From positions 124,001-188,000 of the forward strand of contig NZ_LOAS01000012.1 of the NCBI RefSeq assembly GCF_001558155.1: a stretch of DNA of 64,000 nucleotides, written 5' to 3'. Position 1 is the first letter of the stretch. Each line of letters starts with the position of its first letter. The DNA comes from Aliiruegeria sabulilitoris (GTDB taxonomy: Bacteria; Pseudomonadota; Alphaproteobacteria; Rhodobacterales; Rhodobacteraceae). The notes under the pieces were generated by a model. The model saw only the letters and a program-made list of their open reading frames with translations. It ran no database searches and was not told the DNA's origin. Of this stretch, positions 39,746 through 47,803 are shown piece after piece. The position numbers and the translations under genes are program-made.

Positions 39746-39798
39746 CTTCTTCTGACAAGAAATATCCCCGCCGGAGGCACGATCCGAAGGATCGTTCA
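39746..39798 (+). repeat. Interspersed intergenic repeat (copy 2)
   Basis: This shares CTTCTTCTGACA and AAATATCCC with the inverted copy at 8806–8833, and ATCCCCGCCGGAGGCACGA plus AGGATCGTTCA with the copy at 8853–8901. It contains a small perfect hairpin, GATCC-GAA-GGATC, at 39781–39793. It sits in the 251-base gap between ftsK and lolA. Confidence 0.65.
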
Positions 39799-39927
39799 GC
39801 GGCGGAGTTTCCTTTCGTGACGTTTGTAGATCTGTTTCGCCCGCGACGTGGCGGCGCCTTGCCGGTCACGGCTCTTTGATGGATTTCGCTCTGGTCAGGA
39901 CGCTCTCCAGGACATAAGCAAAAAAGC

Positions 39928-40521
39928 ATGATCAGAAGAGCCTTTCTTGCCCTGACGGCCTCGGTTCTGCTTGCGGGTCCCGCGGCAGCCGAGAAACTGT
40001 CGTTGAACAGCATTTCCAACTATTTCAACTCGTTCCAGACCGCTGCGGGCGAGTTCACGCAGATCAACTCGGACGGGACGATCTCGACAGGGAAACTGTT
40101 CATCAAGCGTCCCGGGCGCATCCGGTTCGAATACAACCCTCCCGAGAAGTCGCTGGTGATCGCCGGTGGCGGCACGGTTGCAGTCTTTGACGGGAAGTCC
40201 AACAGTGCGGCGGAACAATTTCCGCTGAGTCAGACACCGCTCAACCTGATCCTGGAGAAGACCGTGAACCTGGCGCGCCGCAACATGGTCGTTGGCCATA
40301 GCAGTGACGGAAGCAAGACGACGGTTGTCGCGCAGGATCCCGAGCATCCCGAATATGGCAATATCCGTCTGGTCTTCACCGATAGCCCAATCGAGCTGCG
40401 CCAATGGGTGATCACGGACGGCAGTGGCCAGCAAACGACCGTGATCCTCGGACAATTGACCAAGGGCGTTGCGCTTCAGGCAAGCCTGTTCAACGTCCAA
40501 CTGGAGTTGGAACGGCGATGA
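39928..40521 (+). CDS. lolA: LolA-like outer-membrane lipoprotein carrier protein
   Basis: LolA ferries lipoproteins across the periplasm. A signal peptide (about 1–21, ending GPAAA) precedes a 176-residue half-barrel domain. The block SISNYFNSFQTAAGEFTQINSDG, the GKLFIKRPGRIRFEYNPPEKSLVIAGG segment and the ELRQWVITDGSGQQTTV region all match the family. Gene order ftsK–lolA is conserved in Rhodobacteraceae. Confidence 0.93.
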   Translation: MIRRAFLALTASVLLAGPAAAEKLSLNSISNYFNSFQTAAGEFTQINSDGTISTGKLFIKRPGRIRFEYNPPEKSLVIAGGGTVAVFDGKSNSAAEQFPLSQTPLNLILEKTVNLARRNMVVGHSSDGSKTTVVAQDPEHPEYGNIRLVFTDSPIELRQWVITDGSGQQTTVILGQLTKGVALQASLFNVQLELERR

Positions 40522-40553
40522 ACGTCGTCGATCCGGTGATGCCAGCTTGGGGG

Positions 40554-40579
40554 CTCGCACTACATTTATGCCGTGCGAG
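40554..40579. terminator. Possible bidirectional stem-loop between lolA and the transglycosylase gene
   Basis: A 7-bp stem (40554–40560 with 40573–40579) with a 12-base loop lies in the 69-base convergent gap. There is no T-run on either strand, so intrinsic termination is doubtful. Confidence 0.3.
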
Positions 40580-40590
40580 GCCTGGATGTG

Positions 40591-41172
40591 TCAGATCTTG
40601 CCGCAGGAGCGGAGTTGCCGGTCATACATCGTTGCACGCTCTCCGACTCTGGACGACACGTTGAGCAGCCAGCCCTTGGAATTGTAGGTGCCGCGTTTGT
40701 AGCCTGTCCAGCCATCGTGATAGGCGAGATACTGGTTGCGCGCGTCGGATAGCGAGATGCCCAGCTTCTCCCGGGTCTGGTTCATGTACCATCCCATGAA
40801 ATCCGTTGCGTCGCGGATATTGGTGCGTTTGGCGCCGCGGTTGCCGGTGGAGTCCCTATAATGGTCCCAGGTGCCGTCAAGTGCCTGGCTGTAGCCATAG
40901 GCCGAGCTTTGTCGACCCATCGGGATCACGCCCAGCGACCACTGGTAGGGCGTACGGGCATCGCCGTCAAACTTGCTCTCCTGGTGGATGATGGCCATCT
41001 GTACGGAAACGGGCACATCCCATTTGCGCTCTGTGGCTTTCATCGCGCGCAGGTATTTCGGGCGCTGGTCGACGATGCTGCAGGCATTGTCGAGGTTTCT
41101 GGGGGAACTCTTTCCCCCTCCGCAGCCGGCCAAGGCCACGAGAATGCAAAAGGCGCAGAAAAGTCTGGTCAT
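40591..41172 (-). CDS. Lytic transglycosylase-like lipoprotein
   Basis: This 193-residue lipoprotein has the lipobox LAGC (Cys17) and an SLT-like domain. The catalytic Glu is in IIHQESKFDGDA (Glu64), followed by GVIPMGRQSSAYGYSQALDGTWDHYRD, the NIRDATDFMGWYM helix and YLAYHDGWTGYKRGTY. It would cleave peptidoglycan glycan strands near the outer membrane. I start at ATG 41172, where the signal peptide begins; an upstream extension to 41250 has no signal. It converges with lolA. Confidence 0.9.
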   Translation of the reverse strand: MTRLFCAFCILVALAGCGGGKSSPRNLDNACSIVDQRPKYLRAMKATERKWDVPVSVQMAIIHQESKFDGDARTPYQWSLGVIPMGRQSSAYGYSQALDGTWDHYRDSTGNRGAKRTNIRDATDFMGWYMNQTREKLGISLSDARNQYLAYHDGWTGYKRGTYNSKGWLLNVSSRVGERATMYDRQLRSCGKI

Positions 41173-41282
41173 CCGCCTGTCCGATTTTAAATTTGTGTTC
41201 TGCTCGTTTATTGCGACCAGTTTAGGGCAATCCGGCTTGCGAGGAAACATTCAACCTTAGCGGACCTGGTCACATCCTTGTT

Positions 41283-42164
41283 TCAAAGCAGGAAGGCCAG
41301 GGCCAGCGGAAGCGTGAGCACCGAAATCAGGGTCGAAACGACCACCAGACCGGCCGCGGCGCCGGAATCCGTGCCATAACGTTCGGCCATGAGGTAGGAG
41401 GTTACGGCCACGGGGGTGATCATCTGTAGGACAAGGACGGCCAACGGGATGGCGGAGAGCCCCAGGGCATGCCCGATGCCGAGCGCGGCGATTGCACCGA
41501 TCGCCGTCTTCAGAAGTGAAAGCAGAAGGGATCGACCCATTTCGCCGGGCCGAAGCCGCCCAACGGCGACCCCGAGCGTGAGCAGCATCAACGGGATCGC
41601 CATCTGGCCGACAAGCGTGAGCCCGTTCGTAAGCCATACCGGCGTATGCCACCCCTGCCACAGGAAGAGCGCTCCGAGAATTGTCGCAAGGAACATCGGC
41701 TCTCGCAGGACGCGGGCCGGTTTTCCGCCGCCCGAAACCATCCAGATCCCGACCGTGAACACTCCGATCGTGGTGACGGCGAGAACGACAACGGCATATC
41801 CGAGCCCCTCGTTGCCAAAGGCGAACAAGGCTAGAGGTAGCCCGAGGTTGCCGGTATTTCCAAAGGTCAGCGGCGCGAGGTAGCTGGGTTGATCCAGTTT
41901 CATCAGATGTACGATAAGCGCGCTGGCAAGGGCGACTGCGCCGTAGCAGAGGGCCGCGGCCAACGAAATGCTCGCCAATGAGGAGGGATCAACCTCTGTC
42001 TTCGTCAGCGCGGTGAAGATCAGGCAGGGCACGGCGAGCGTCATCGCAAGCCGGGTCACGAACTCCACGGGATAGTCCCAGCCGGCCCGTGTCCAGGCGG
42101 TTCCGAACCCCGCGAGAAGAAACACGGGTGAGACGATTTCGAGGACTGTCAGGACAAGGTTCAC
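41283..42164 (-). CDS. AEC-family (auxin efflux carrier-like) transporter
   Basis: This is an inner-membrane protein of 293 residues with about ten membrane segments. The family motifs are LTFGNTGNLGLPLALFAFG in the first half and MAIPLMLLTLGVAVGRL plus MITPVAVTSYLMAERYG in the second half, reflecting the inverted repeat of the fold. Members export organic acids or similar small molecules; the substrate here is unknown. The start is GTG. It is divergent from hspQ with about 80 bases between them. Confidence 0.9.
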   Translation of the reverse strand: MNLVLTVLEIVSPVFLLAGFGTAWTRAGWDYPVEFVTRLAMTLAVPCLIFTALTKTEVDPSSLASISLAAALCYGAVALASALIVHLMKLDQPSYLAPLTFGNTGNLGLPLALFAFGNEGLGYAVVVLAVTTIGVFTVGIWMVSGGGKPARVLREPMFLATILGALFLWQGWHTPVWLTNGLTLVGQMAIPLMLLTLGVAVGRLRPGEMGRSLLLSLLKTAIGAIAALGIGHALGLSAIPLAVLVLQMITPVAVTSYLMAERYGTDSGAAAGLVVVSTLISVLTLPLALAFLL

Positions 42165-42246
42165 AGACTGTTTCCCATGTTTTCGGCCCGCTCGGATGGA
42201 CTCCAGCGCCCCGACGGCTTAGGCAGGAATGGTGGGGACTGCAATT

Positions 42247-42573
42247 ATGTTTAAGAGTCAGGCAAAATATCATCTCGGACAGGTTGTCCGTCACCGGAAG
42301 CATCCCTTCCGGGGTGTGGTGTTCGACGTGGACGCAATGTTTTCCAATACCGAGGAATGGTATGATGCCATTCCCGAGGAGTCTCGTCCGCCCAAGGAAC
42401 AGCCGTTCTATCACCTGCTGGCCGAAAACGATCAGAGCTATTACGTGGCCTATGTTTCGGAGCAGAATCTGGTCGCGGATTATTCCGGCGAACCGGTGGA
42501 CCATCCCGATCTGCCCGACCTGTTCGGGGAATTCGAGGACGGAATCTATCCGCTGCATTTCCAGCTGAACTGA
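42247..42573 (+). CDS. hspQ: HspQ, heat-shock/hemimethylated-DNA-binding family protein
   Basis: HspQ is a small protein that modulates Lon-dependent proteolysis in enterobacteria. The 108-residue sequence AKYHLGQVVRHRKHPFRGVVFDVDAMF, EQPFYHLLAEND...YVAYVSEQNL and PDLFGEF is the full YccV-like domain. I prefer ATG 42247, since family members start a few residues before AKYH; an ATG at 42229 would add six. It stands alone between divergent and convergent neighbours. Confidence 0.93.
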   Translation: MFKSQAKYHLGQVVRHRKHPFRGVVFDVDAMFSNTEEWYDAIPEESRPPKEQPFYHLLAENDQSYYVAYVSEQNLVADYSGEPVDHPDLPDLFGEFEDGIYPLHFQLN

Positions 42574-42593
42574 TCCAGACGAACGGCCGGACG

Positions 42594-42667
42594 GGGGCGC
42601 TCCCGCCCCTTCACGACGCCCTTGCGGGCGCCTTGAAGCGTTGGGGGTGGCGCGCTTCGCGCGCGCC
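42594..42667. repeat. Three consecutive GC-rich stem-loops between hspQ and the GGT gene
   Basis: Stems are at 42594–42599/42604–42609, 42617–42621/42626–42630 and 42649–42655/42661–42667. They fill the convergent gap. None has a T-run, so they may act as a barrier or 3'-end protector for both messages. Confidence 0.5.
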
Positions 42668-42673
42668 TATGGT

Positions 42674-44254
42674 TCAGTATCCGAGCGCGATGCCATCTTT
42701 GCGGGGATCGGAAGCACCGGTCAGGCGGCCGGTCTCCTGGTCTATCACGATCGCCTGGGCGCCACCGAGCCCCGCCGAGGGGATGACGGTTCGGTGCCCA
42801 AGCCGTTCGAGTTCCGTCCGCACAGCGGCGCCATAGCTGCGTTCGAGCTTGAGTTCCCCGTCGATGGCAAAGGCCCGCGGCGCGTCGATGGCTTCCTGCG
42901 GATCCATTCCGTAATCGACCATGTTGCTGATCAGGCGGCAATGGCCCGTCGGCTGGAATTGTCCACCCATGACACCAAACGGCATGAAGACCTTACCGTC
43001 CCGCTTGGCCATTCCGGGAATGATCGTGTGCATCGGTCGTTTACCGGGGCCGGCCTCGTTGGGATGTCCCTGCACGAGGGAGAAGCCTGCGCCACGGTTC
43101 TGGAGCAGGATCCCGTAGCGTGGGCTGGCCAGGCCGGAGCCGAAGCCGTGGAAGATCGAATAGATCAACGATACCGCCATCCGGTCCTGATCGACGACAG
43201 TAATAAGGATCGTGTCCTGGTGCACGGCCTCGTCGGGGCTTTGAATGCCCGCTGGCGCAGTTTGCGTGTCCAACTCTTTCAGAAGCTCGCGGGCAAAGGC
43301 GGGGTCGTGCAGGCGCGAGGTGTCCGCCATGTAATCTGGATCGGCGAGCAGGCGGTCACGCGCGTCATAGGCGAGACGGGCGATTTGCGCCTCGAGATGC
43401 ACCCTCTCTGCGCCGAACGGGTCCAGTCCGGAAAGGTCCTGCTCGGCCAGCATATGCAGCATCAGCAGCGCAATGGCGCCCTGACCGTTGGGGGGATGCT
43501 CGACCACGTCCAACCCGCGGTAATGGCCTTGGACCGGAATGGTCCAATCGGCTTGGCAAGCCGCGAAATCTTCCTCGGTATGGCTGCCGCCATTCGCGCG
43601 GAGTGCGCCGATCATGTCGGCGGCGATCTCACCGGTATAGAAAGCCTTTGCGCCAAGTTCGGCGATGGCACGCAGAACTTCGGCCTGACCCGGCGCGCGG
43701 AACAGGTCTCCGAGCGCAAGCGGCGCGCCGTTCTTGAGGTAATGCCTGCGAGCATCGCCGAAGAGGCGGGGTGCGTCTTCCACCCAATCGAAGGCGACCC
43801 TGGGGGCCACGGGGACGCCTGCCTCGGCATAGTCGATGGCGGGGGCGAGGCTCGCGGCAAGGCCGAGACGACCGAAGCGGGCGGAGAGGGTCTCGAAACC
43901 GGCGACCGCGCCGGGAATCGTTACCGAGAGGGCGCCTTCCGTCGGGATCTTGCTGTGCCCCGAGCTGCGCAATTGTTCGGCATCGAGCCCGGCGGGGGCG
44001 CGACCCGATCCGTTCAGCGCGTGGACCTGACCGTCTTGCGGATGGCTGACCAGCGCAAAGCAGTCGCCGCCGATGCCGGTCATTTGCGGCTCACAAATCC
44101 CCAGCAGAACAGCGCCGGCAATCGCCGCATCGACCGCGTTGCCGCCTTTTTTCAGAACGTCGATTGCCGCCATGGCGGCCAACGGGTGCGATGTTGCACA
44201 GATGCCGCGATCGGCATGGACGGTCGAACGGCCGGCCCTGTGGAAATCTCTCAT
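42674..44254 (-). CDS. ggt: Gamma-glutamyltransferase family protein (cytoplasmic type)
   Basis: This is a 526-residue Ntn-hydrolase. The autoprocessing/nucleophile Thr is in HQDTILITVVDQDRMAVSLI. Substrate-site motifs GFGSGLASPRYGILLQNRG and FMPFGVMGGQFQPTGH follow, and the N-terminal half has GGNAVDAAIAGAVLLGICEPQMTGIGGDCF. There is no signal peptide, unlike secreted GGTs, so it resembles YwrD-like intracellular members, whose substrates are poorly known. ATG 44254 follows GGAG; an in-frame extension upstream is not conserved. Confidence 0.92.
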   Translation of the reverse strand: MRDFHRAGRSTVHADRGICATSHPLAAMAAIDVLKKGGNAVDAAIAGAVLLGICEPQMTGIGGDCFALVSHPQDGQVHALNGSGRAPAGLDAEQLRSSGHSKIPTEGALSVTIPGAVAGFETLSARFGRLGLAASLAPAIDYAEAGVPVAPRVAFDWVEDAPRLFGDARRHYLKNGAPLALGDLFRAPGQAEVLRAIAELGAKAFYTGEIAADMIGALRANGGSHTEEDFAACQADWTIPVQGHYRGLDVVEHPPNGQGAIALLMLHMLAEQDLSGLDPFGAERVHLEAQIARLAYDARDRLLADPDYMADTSRLHDPAFARELLKELDTQTAPAGIQSPDEAVHQDTILITVVDQDRMAVSLIYSIFHGFGSGLASPRYGILLQNRGAGFSLVQGHPNEAGPGKRPMHTIIPGMAKRDGKVFMPFGVMGGQFQPTGHCRLISNMVDYGMDPQEAIDAPRAFAIDGELKLERSYGAAVRTELERLGHRTVIPSAGLGGAQAIVIDQETGRLTGASDPRKDGIALGY

Positions 44255-44453
44255 ATCATTCTCCTTCGCCGTCCATGCATAGCGTTTGGAGAAGATAGGT
44301 CCAGAGGGGAGAAAGGGTCCTCGGCACCGTGCTCTGGGTGGGGGCCTGGACACACGGCACCGAGGGAAGCCTTGTTCAGCTACAAAGACAGTATTGCGAA
44401 GGTTTTTGTTGTGCAGGTGGAACGAATGGGGCGGGTTTCAGGCAATCGCCCTG

Positions 44454-45017
44454 CTAGCCTTCGCCATGGTTGAGAGGAATCTGGAAGATGAGGTTGTTGC
44501 GGTCGCGTTCCCGAGCGTATCGCAGGTCACTCGTCAATTCCCGGATCAGGAACCAGCCGAAGCCACCCTCGGGGAGGTCGGACAGGTCCACGGAGAGATT
44601 GTGGGTTTTTCCGGCGGGAAGGGCGAGGCCTGGCATCGGCTTGCCGTCATCCTCGACGCGGCAGAACAGATTGTCGGCACACAGGTGGAGTTTGAGTTCA
44701 AAGCGGCTGCCGGGACGCTCGCAATAGGCATGCTCCACCACATTGTTCATACACTCGGCCAGGACGACTTCGATTGCGTCCCTGTCAGAGGGGGCGACAC
44801 CCAGCTGTTTCAGCTCATCATTGATCCGTATCAGCGCATCGCGAACATCCGCCGCCGTGCTGCCGATAGACTCCGCCAGCATGTGATCTGTCGCCATTAT
44901 CTCCGCCCGGCCTGTTCTATGTTCGACCGAGGGGCCTTCGGGCGTGCCCAGACTTGAACCCGAAATATCGGCACCGCCATTCCCGGACAATCTGGAAGAG
45001 GTCTCGAAGGTTTTCAT
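44454..45017 (-). CDS. RsbW-like anti-sigma serine kinase / HATPase-c protein
   Basis: This 187-residue protein has a GHKL ATPase domain: the N-box is VVLAECMNNVVEHAY, the G1 box VEDDGKPMPG, and the G2 box GGFGWFLIRELTSDLRYARERDRNNLIF. A low-complexity head of about 45 residues precedes it. Such proteins phosphorylate a STAS partner and bind a sigma factor or other target. The ATG overlaps the STAS gene stop (TGATG), so the two form a partner-switching pair. No sigma factor or PP2C phosphatase lies in the window. Confidence 0.88.
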   Translation of the reverse strand: MKTFETSSRLSGNGGADISGSSLGTPEGPSVEHRTGRAEIMATDHMLAESIGSTAADVRDALIRINDELKQLGVAPSDRDAIEVVLAECMNNVVEHAYCERPGSRFELKLHLCADNLFCRVEDDGKPMPGLALPAGKTHNLSVDLSDLPEGGFGWFLIRELTSDLRYARERDRNNLIFQIPLNHGEG

Positions 45018-45355
45018 CAGGCTGCGCTGGCGCTCATCGCGGCGTCTGCCGTGGGATGGATCGTAAAGACCGAGTCCATTCTGGTGAGGCGAAAGACGCG
45101 TGAAACCTTGTCCGAAAGCCCGGCCAGTTCCAGTTGACGGTCCTTGCCAAGAAATTTCATCGCGGCAACCACGGCACCGAGGCCAGAGGAATCGAGAAAA
45201 TCGACCCTTTGAAGGTCCAGAACCACCCGCGTTGGTTCTTGGCCGCAAATATCCCGGATGCAATCCTTGAACTGAACGGCACAGGCGGCATCAATGCGTT
45301 CGGCAAGCACGGTGATCTTCAGGGTATCGCCCTTCCGGACGGTCTCGAAATCCAT
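45017..45355 (-). CDS. STAS-domain anti-sigma factor antagonist
   Basis: This 112-residue SpoIIAA/RsbV-like protein has the phospho-serine motif VDFLDSSGLGAVVA (Ser56/57). The full STAS fold is covered (LKITVLAERIDAACAVQFKD, VVLDLQRVDF, LAGLSDKVSRVFRLTRMDSVF). Phosphorylation by the downstream kinase would turn off its binding. GGAGA precedes ATG 45355. It is divergent from the thiolase gene. Confidence 0.92.
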   Translation of the reverse strand: MDFETVRKGDTLKITVLAERIDAACAVQFKDCIRDICGQEPTRVVLDLQRVDFLDSSGLGAVVAAMKFLGKDRQLELAGLSDKVSRVFRLTRMDSVFTIHPTADAAMSASAA

Positions 45356-45445
45356 GCCCTGTCTCCTGTTTCCAAATCTGCATCTAGGCTGGACCAAAAA
45401 CCTTACCATTCGGTATGCGTGTGGGAGCGAACAGGGAGGATTTTG

Positions 45446-46606
45446 ATGCAAGAAGTTGTGATCGCGGGCGCCGCCAGAACGCCGATGGGTGGTTTTCAGG
45501 GCGATTTCGCCTCGCTTTCCGCGCCGGAGCTCGGTGCGGTTGCGATTCGAGGCGCGTTGGAGCAAGCGGGCACGCAGCAGGTGGAGGAACTGCTGATGGG
45601 CTGCGTCCTGCCGCATGGCCAGGGTCAGGCGCCAGCGCGGCAGGCGGGGTTTGGCGCGGGGCTGGGCGAGGATGTTCCGGCGACGACGCTCAACAAGATG
45701 TGCGGCTCGGGCATGAAAGCGGCGATGATCGCTTTCGACCAGATCGCGTTGGGGCAGGCCGAAACCATTGTCGCCGGCGGCATGGAGAGCATGACCAACG
45801 CGCCCTACCTGCTGCCAAAGATGCGCTCGGGGGCGCGGATCGGCCATGGCCAGGTGCAGGATTCGATGTTTCTCGACGGGCTAGAGGATGCTTACGACAA
45901 GGGCCGGCTGATGGGGACATTCGCCGAGGATTGCGCGGAGCATTTCCAGTTCACGCGGGAGGCGCAGGATGCCTATGCGCTTGGCTCTCTTTCCAACGCG
46001 CTGGCGGCCCAGAAATCCGGCGCTTTTTCGGGCGAAATCGTTCCGGTCACGGTTCGTGGCCGCAAGGGCGACCGCGTGATCGACATTGACGAGCAGCCGG
46101 GCAATGCCCGCCCCGACAAGATCCCGCTCCTGAAGCCGGCTTTCCGGGAAGGGGGAACGGTGACGCCGGCCAATGCCTCTTCGATTTCCGACGGTGCTGC
46201 GGCGTTGGTGCTGGCTTCGGAAGACAGCGGTATACCGGTGCGGGCGCGCATCCTGGGCCACGCCAGCCATGCCCAGGCGCCGGGCTGGTTCACCACCGCG
46301 CCGGTTCCGGCCGCGCGGAAGCTCCTTCAGAAAATCGGCTGGAATGTGGGCGATGTCGATCTTTGGGAGGTCAATGAAGCTTTTGCCGTTGTTCCCATGG
46401 CCTTCATGCGCGAAATGGGCATCGAACGGGAAAAGATGAACGTGAATGGGGGCGCCTGCGCGCTCGGCCATCCCATCGGTGCCTCGGGCGCACGGATCAT
46501 GGTCACGCTGCTGAATGCGCTCGAAACGCGCGGGTTGAAGCGGGGTGTGGCGGCGATCTGTATCGGCGGCGGTGAGGGGACAGCCATTGCGCTGGAACGC
46601 CCCTAG
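45446..46606 (+). CDS. Acetyl-CoA acetyltransferase (thiolase)
   Basis: This 386-residue thiolase carries out condensation or cleavage of acyl-CoA. The nucleophilic Cys is in TLNKMCGSGMKA (Cys86), the acid/base His in NGGACALGHPIGASGAR and the second Cys in AAICIGGGEG; WEVNEAFA is also present. The order resembles biosynthetic/acetoacetyl-CoA thiolases, but no beta-oxidation or PHB genes are adjacent to refine this. GGGAGGA precedes the ATG. The next gene starts 12 bases later. Confidence 0.93.
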   Translation: MQEVVIAGAARTPMGGFQGDFASLSAPELGAVAIRGALEQAGTQQVEELLMGCVLPHGQGQAPARQAGFGAGLGEDVPATTLNKMCGSGMKAAMIAFDQIALGQAETIVAGGMESMTNAPYLLPKMRSGARIGHGQVQDSMFLDGLEDAYDKGRLMGTFAEDCAEHFQFTREAQDAYALGSLSNALAAQKSGAFSGEIVPVTVRGRKGDRVIDIDEQPGNARPDKIPLLKPAFREGGTVTPANASSISDGAAALVLASEDSGIPVRARILGHASHAQAPGWFTTAPVPAARKLLQKIGWNVGDVDLWEVNEAFAVVPMAFMREMGIEREKMNVNGGACALGHPIGASGARIMVTLLNALETRGLKRGVAAICIGGGEGTAIALERP

Positions 46607-46618
46607 GAAAGGACGCGA

Positions 46619-47077
46619 ATGACGGTTGATTACGACGCGCTGGAAAAGGTCCTGCTCTCCCTGACGGAGGGCGAGACCGACGCCGTTGCCCTGATGGCGA
46701 CGCTGGCCTGCGAGATCCATCATGCGGACGTGCGGTTCGACTGGACCGGTTTCTATCGCGTCACGGCACCCGAGTTGCTGAAGATCGGGCCCTATCAAGG
46801 GGGGCATGGCTGTCTTGTCATCCCGTTTTCACGTGGGGTCTGCGGGGCGGCGGCGCGGACGGGCGAGGTGCAACTCGTCGATGATGTGGACGCCTTTCCC
46901 GGTCATATCGCCTGCGCCAGTTCCACCCGCTCCGAGATCGTCCTGCCGGTGCGGAACCGGGCGGGCGAGCTGATCGCGGTGCTCGATATCGACAGCGACC
47001 AGCCCGCGGCCTTTTCGCGAGAGGATGCCGAGGGGTTGGCCCGGATTCTGGAGAAGGTCTTCGTGAATGTCGTCTGA
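46619..47077 (+). CDS. GAF-domain free methionine-(R)-sulfoxide reductase
   Basis: This enzyme repairs oxidised free methionine. The fRMsr signature is complete: WTGFYRV, GCLVIPFSRGVCGAAA, DVDAFPGHIACASSTRSEIVLPV. The redox cysteines are Cys65, Cys75 and Cys99, matching the three conserved positions. It has 152 residues. Its 3' end overlaps the GFA remnant, whose ATG is at 47067. Confidence 0.92.
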   Translation: MTVDYDALEKVLLSLTEGETDAVALMATLACEIHHADVRFDWTGFYRVTAPELLKIGPYQGGHGCLVIPFSRGVCGAAARTGEVQLVDDVDAFPGHIACASSTRSEIVLPVRNRAGELIAVLDIDSDQPAAFSREDAEGLARILEKVFVNVV

Positions 47078-47153
47078 ATCGCACACGGGACGCTGCTTGT
47101 GCGGCAATGTCCGCTTCGAGATCGGCGAAGACGGGGTCGCGCGAAGGCCGTGA
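47067..47153 (+). pseudogene. Truncated GFA-family (glutathione-dependent formaldehyde-activating/Mss4-like) gene remnant
   Basis: A 28-codon frame reads GRCLCGNVRFEI, exactly the CxC zinc-binding opening of GFA-domain proteins (normally about 110–150 residues). It stops at TGA after GEDGVARRP. It overlaps the fRMsr stop upstream, and its TGA overlaps the GTG start of the RluA-type gene. This looks like an internal deletion that left only the N-terminal end of a gene once lying between its neighbours. It could alternatively be a translated small leader peptide. Confidence 0.6.
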
Positions 47154-47797
47154 GCAGCGCATATGATCCGCCGCGGGATCCGCCTGTGATCCTGCATCGT
47201 GACGAAAACCTCCTGCTGGTCAACAAACCCGCCGGGCTTCTGTCCGTGCCGGGCAAGGGCGCGGAACTGGCCGACTGCCTGCTGGCCCGGTTGGAACGGG
47301 ACTATCCGGGTACGTTGCTGGTGCACCGGCTGGACCGGGACACGTCCGGCGTGATGGTCTTTGCTATGAACAGGATGGCGCAGCGGCATCTGGGGCTGCA
47401 ATTCGAGCGGCGGCATACCTCCAAGCGCTATGTGGCGCGGGTTTCCGGGATCGTGGAAGCAGAGGCCGGGCTGCTCGATTTGCCGCTTAACTCGGATTGG
47501 CCGAACCGGCCAAAACAGATGGTGGATTTCGAGAATGGCAAGCCCGCGCGGACGCATTGGCGGGTTCTGGAGCGGGAAGCGGCGGCGACGCGGGTCGAAC
47601 TTCGGCCGGAAACCGGGCGCAGCCACCAGTTGCGGGTGCACATGGTCGCGCTTGGCCACCCGATCCTCGGCGATCCGCTCTATGCGGAGGGCGACGCGCA
47701 ACGGGCGGGACGACTCATGCTCCACGCCGAGGGCCTGACACTCCGCAACCCCGATGGCGGGGGGCACCTGACATTCCGGGCGCAGGTGCCCTTTTGA
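47150..47797 (+). CDS. RluA-family pseudouridine synthase
   Basis: This RNA-modifying enzyme has about 215 residues from GTG 47150. The family motifs are LLLVNKPAGLLSVPGKG, LLVHRLDRDTSGVMVFA with catalytic Asp, and the C-terminal LRPETGRSHQLRVHMVALGHPILGDPLY. No S4 domain is present, so it is a short RluA-type that modifies a small number of rRNA or tRNA sites. The start overlaps the GFA remnant's stop (GTGA). A start at 47099 is an in-frame alternative with no conserved sequence. Confidence 0.9.
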   Translation: MSSAYDPPRDPPVILHRDENLLLVNKPAGLLSVPGKGAELADCLLARLERDYPGTLLVHRLDRDTSGVMVFAMNRMAQRHLGLQFERRHTSKRYVARVSGIVEAEAGLLDLPLNSDWPNRPKQMVDFENGKPARTHWRVLEREAAATRVELRPETGRSHQLRVHMVALGHPILGDPLYAEGDAQRAGRLMLHAEGLTLRNPDGGGHLTFRAQVPF

Positions 47798-47803
47798 GCG
47801 GCT

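Noticed and set aside
42641-44473. A 610-codon plus-strand frame opposite the gamma-glutamyltransferase gene
   Set aside because: Shadow frame; the minus-strand gene has all catalytic motifs.
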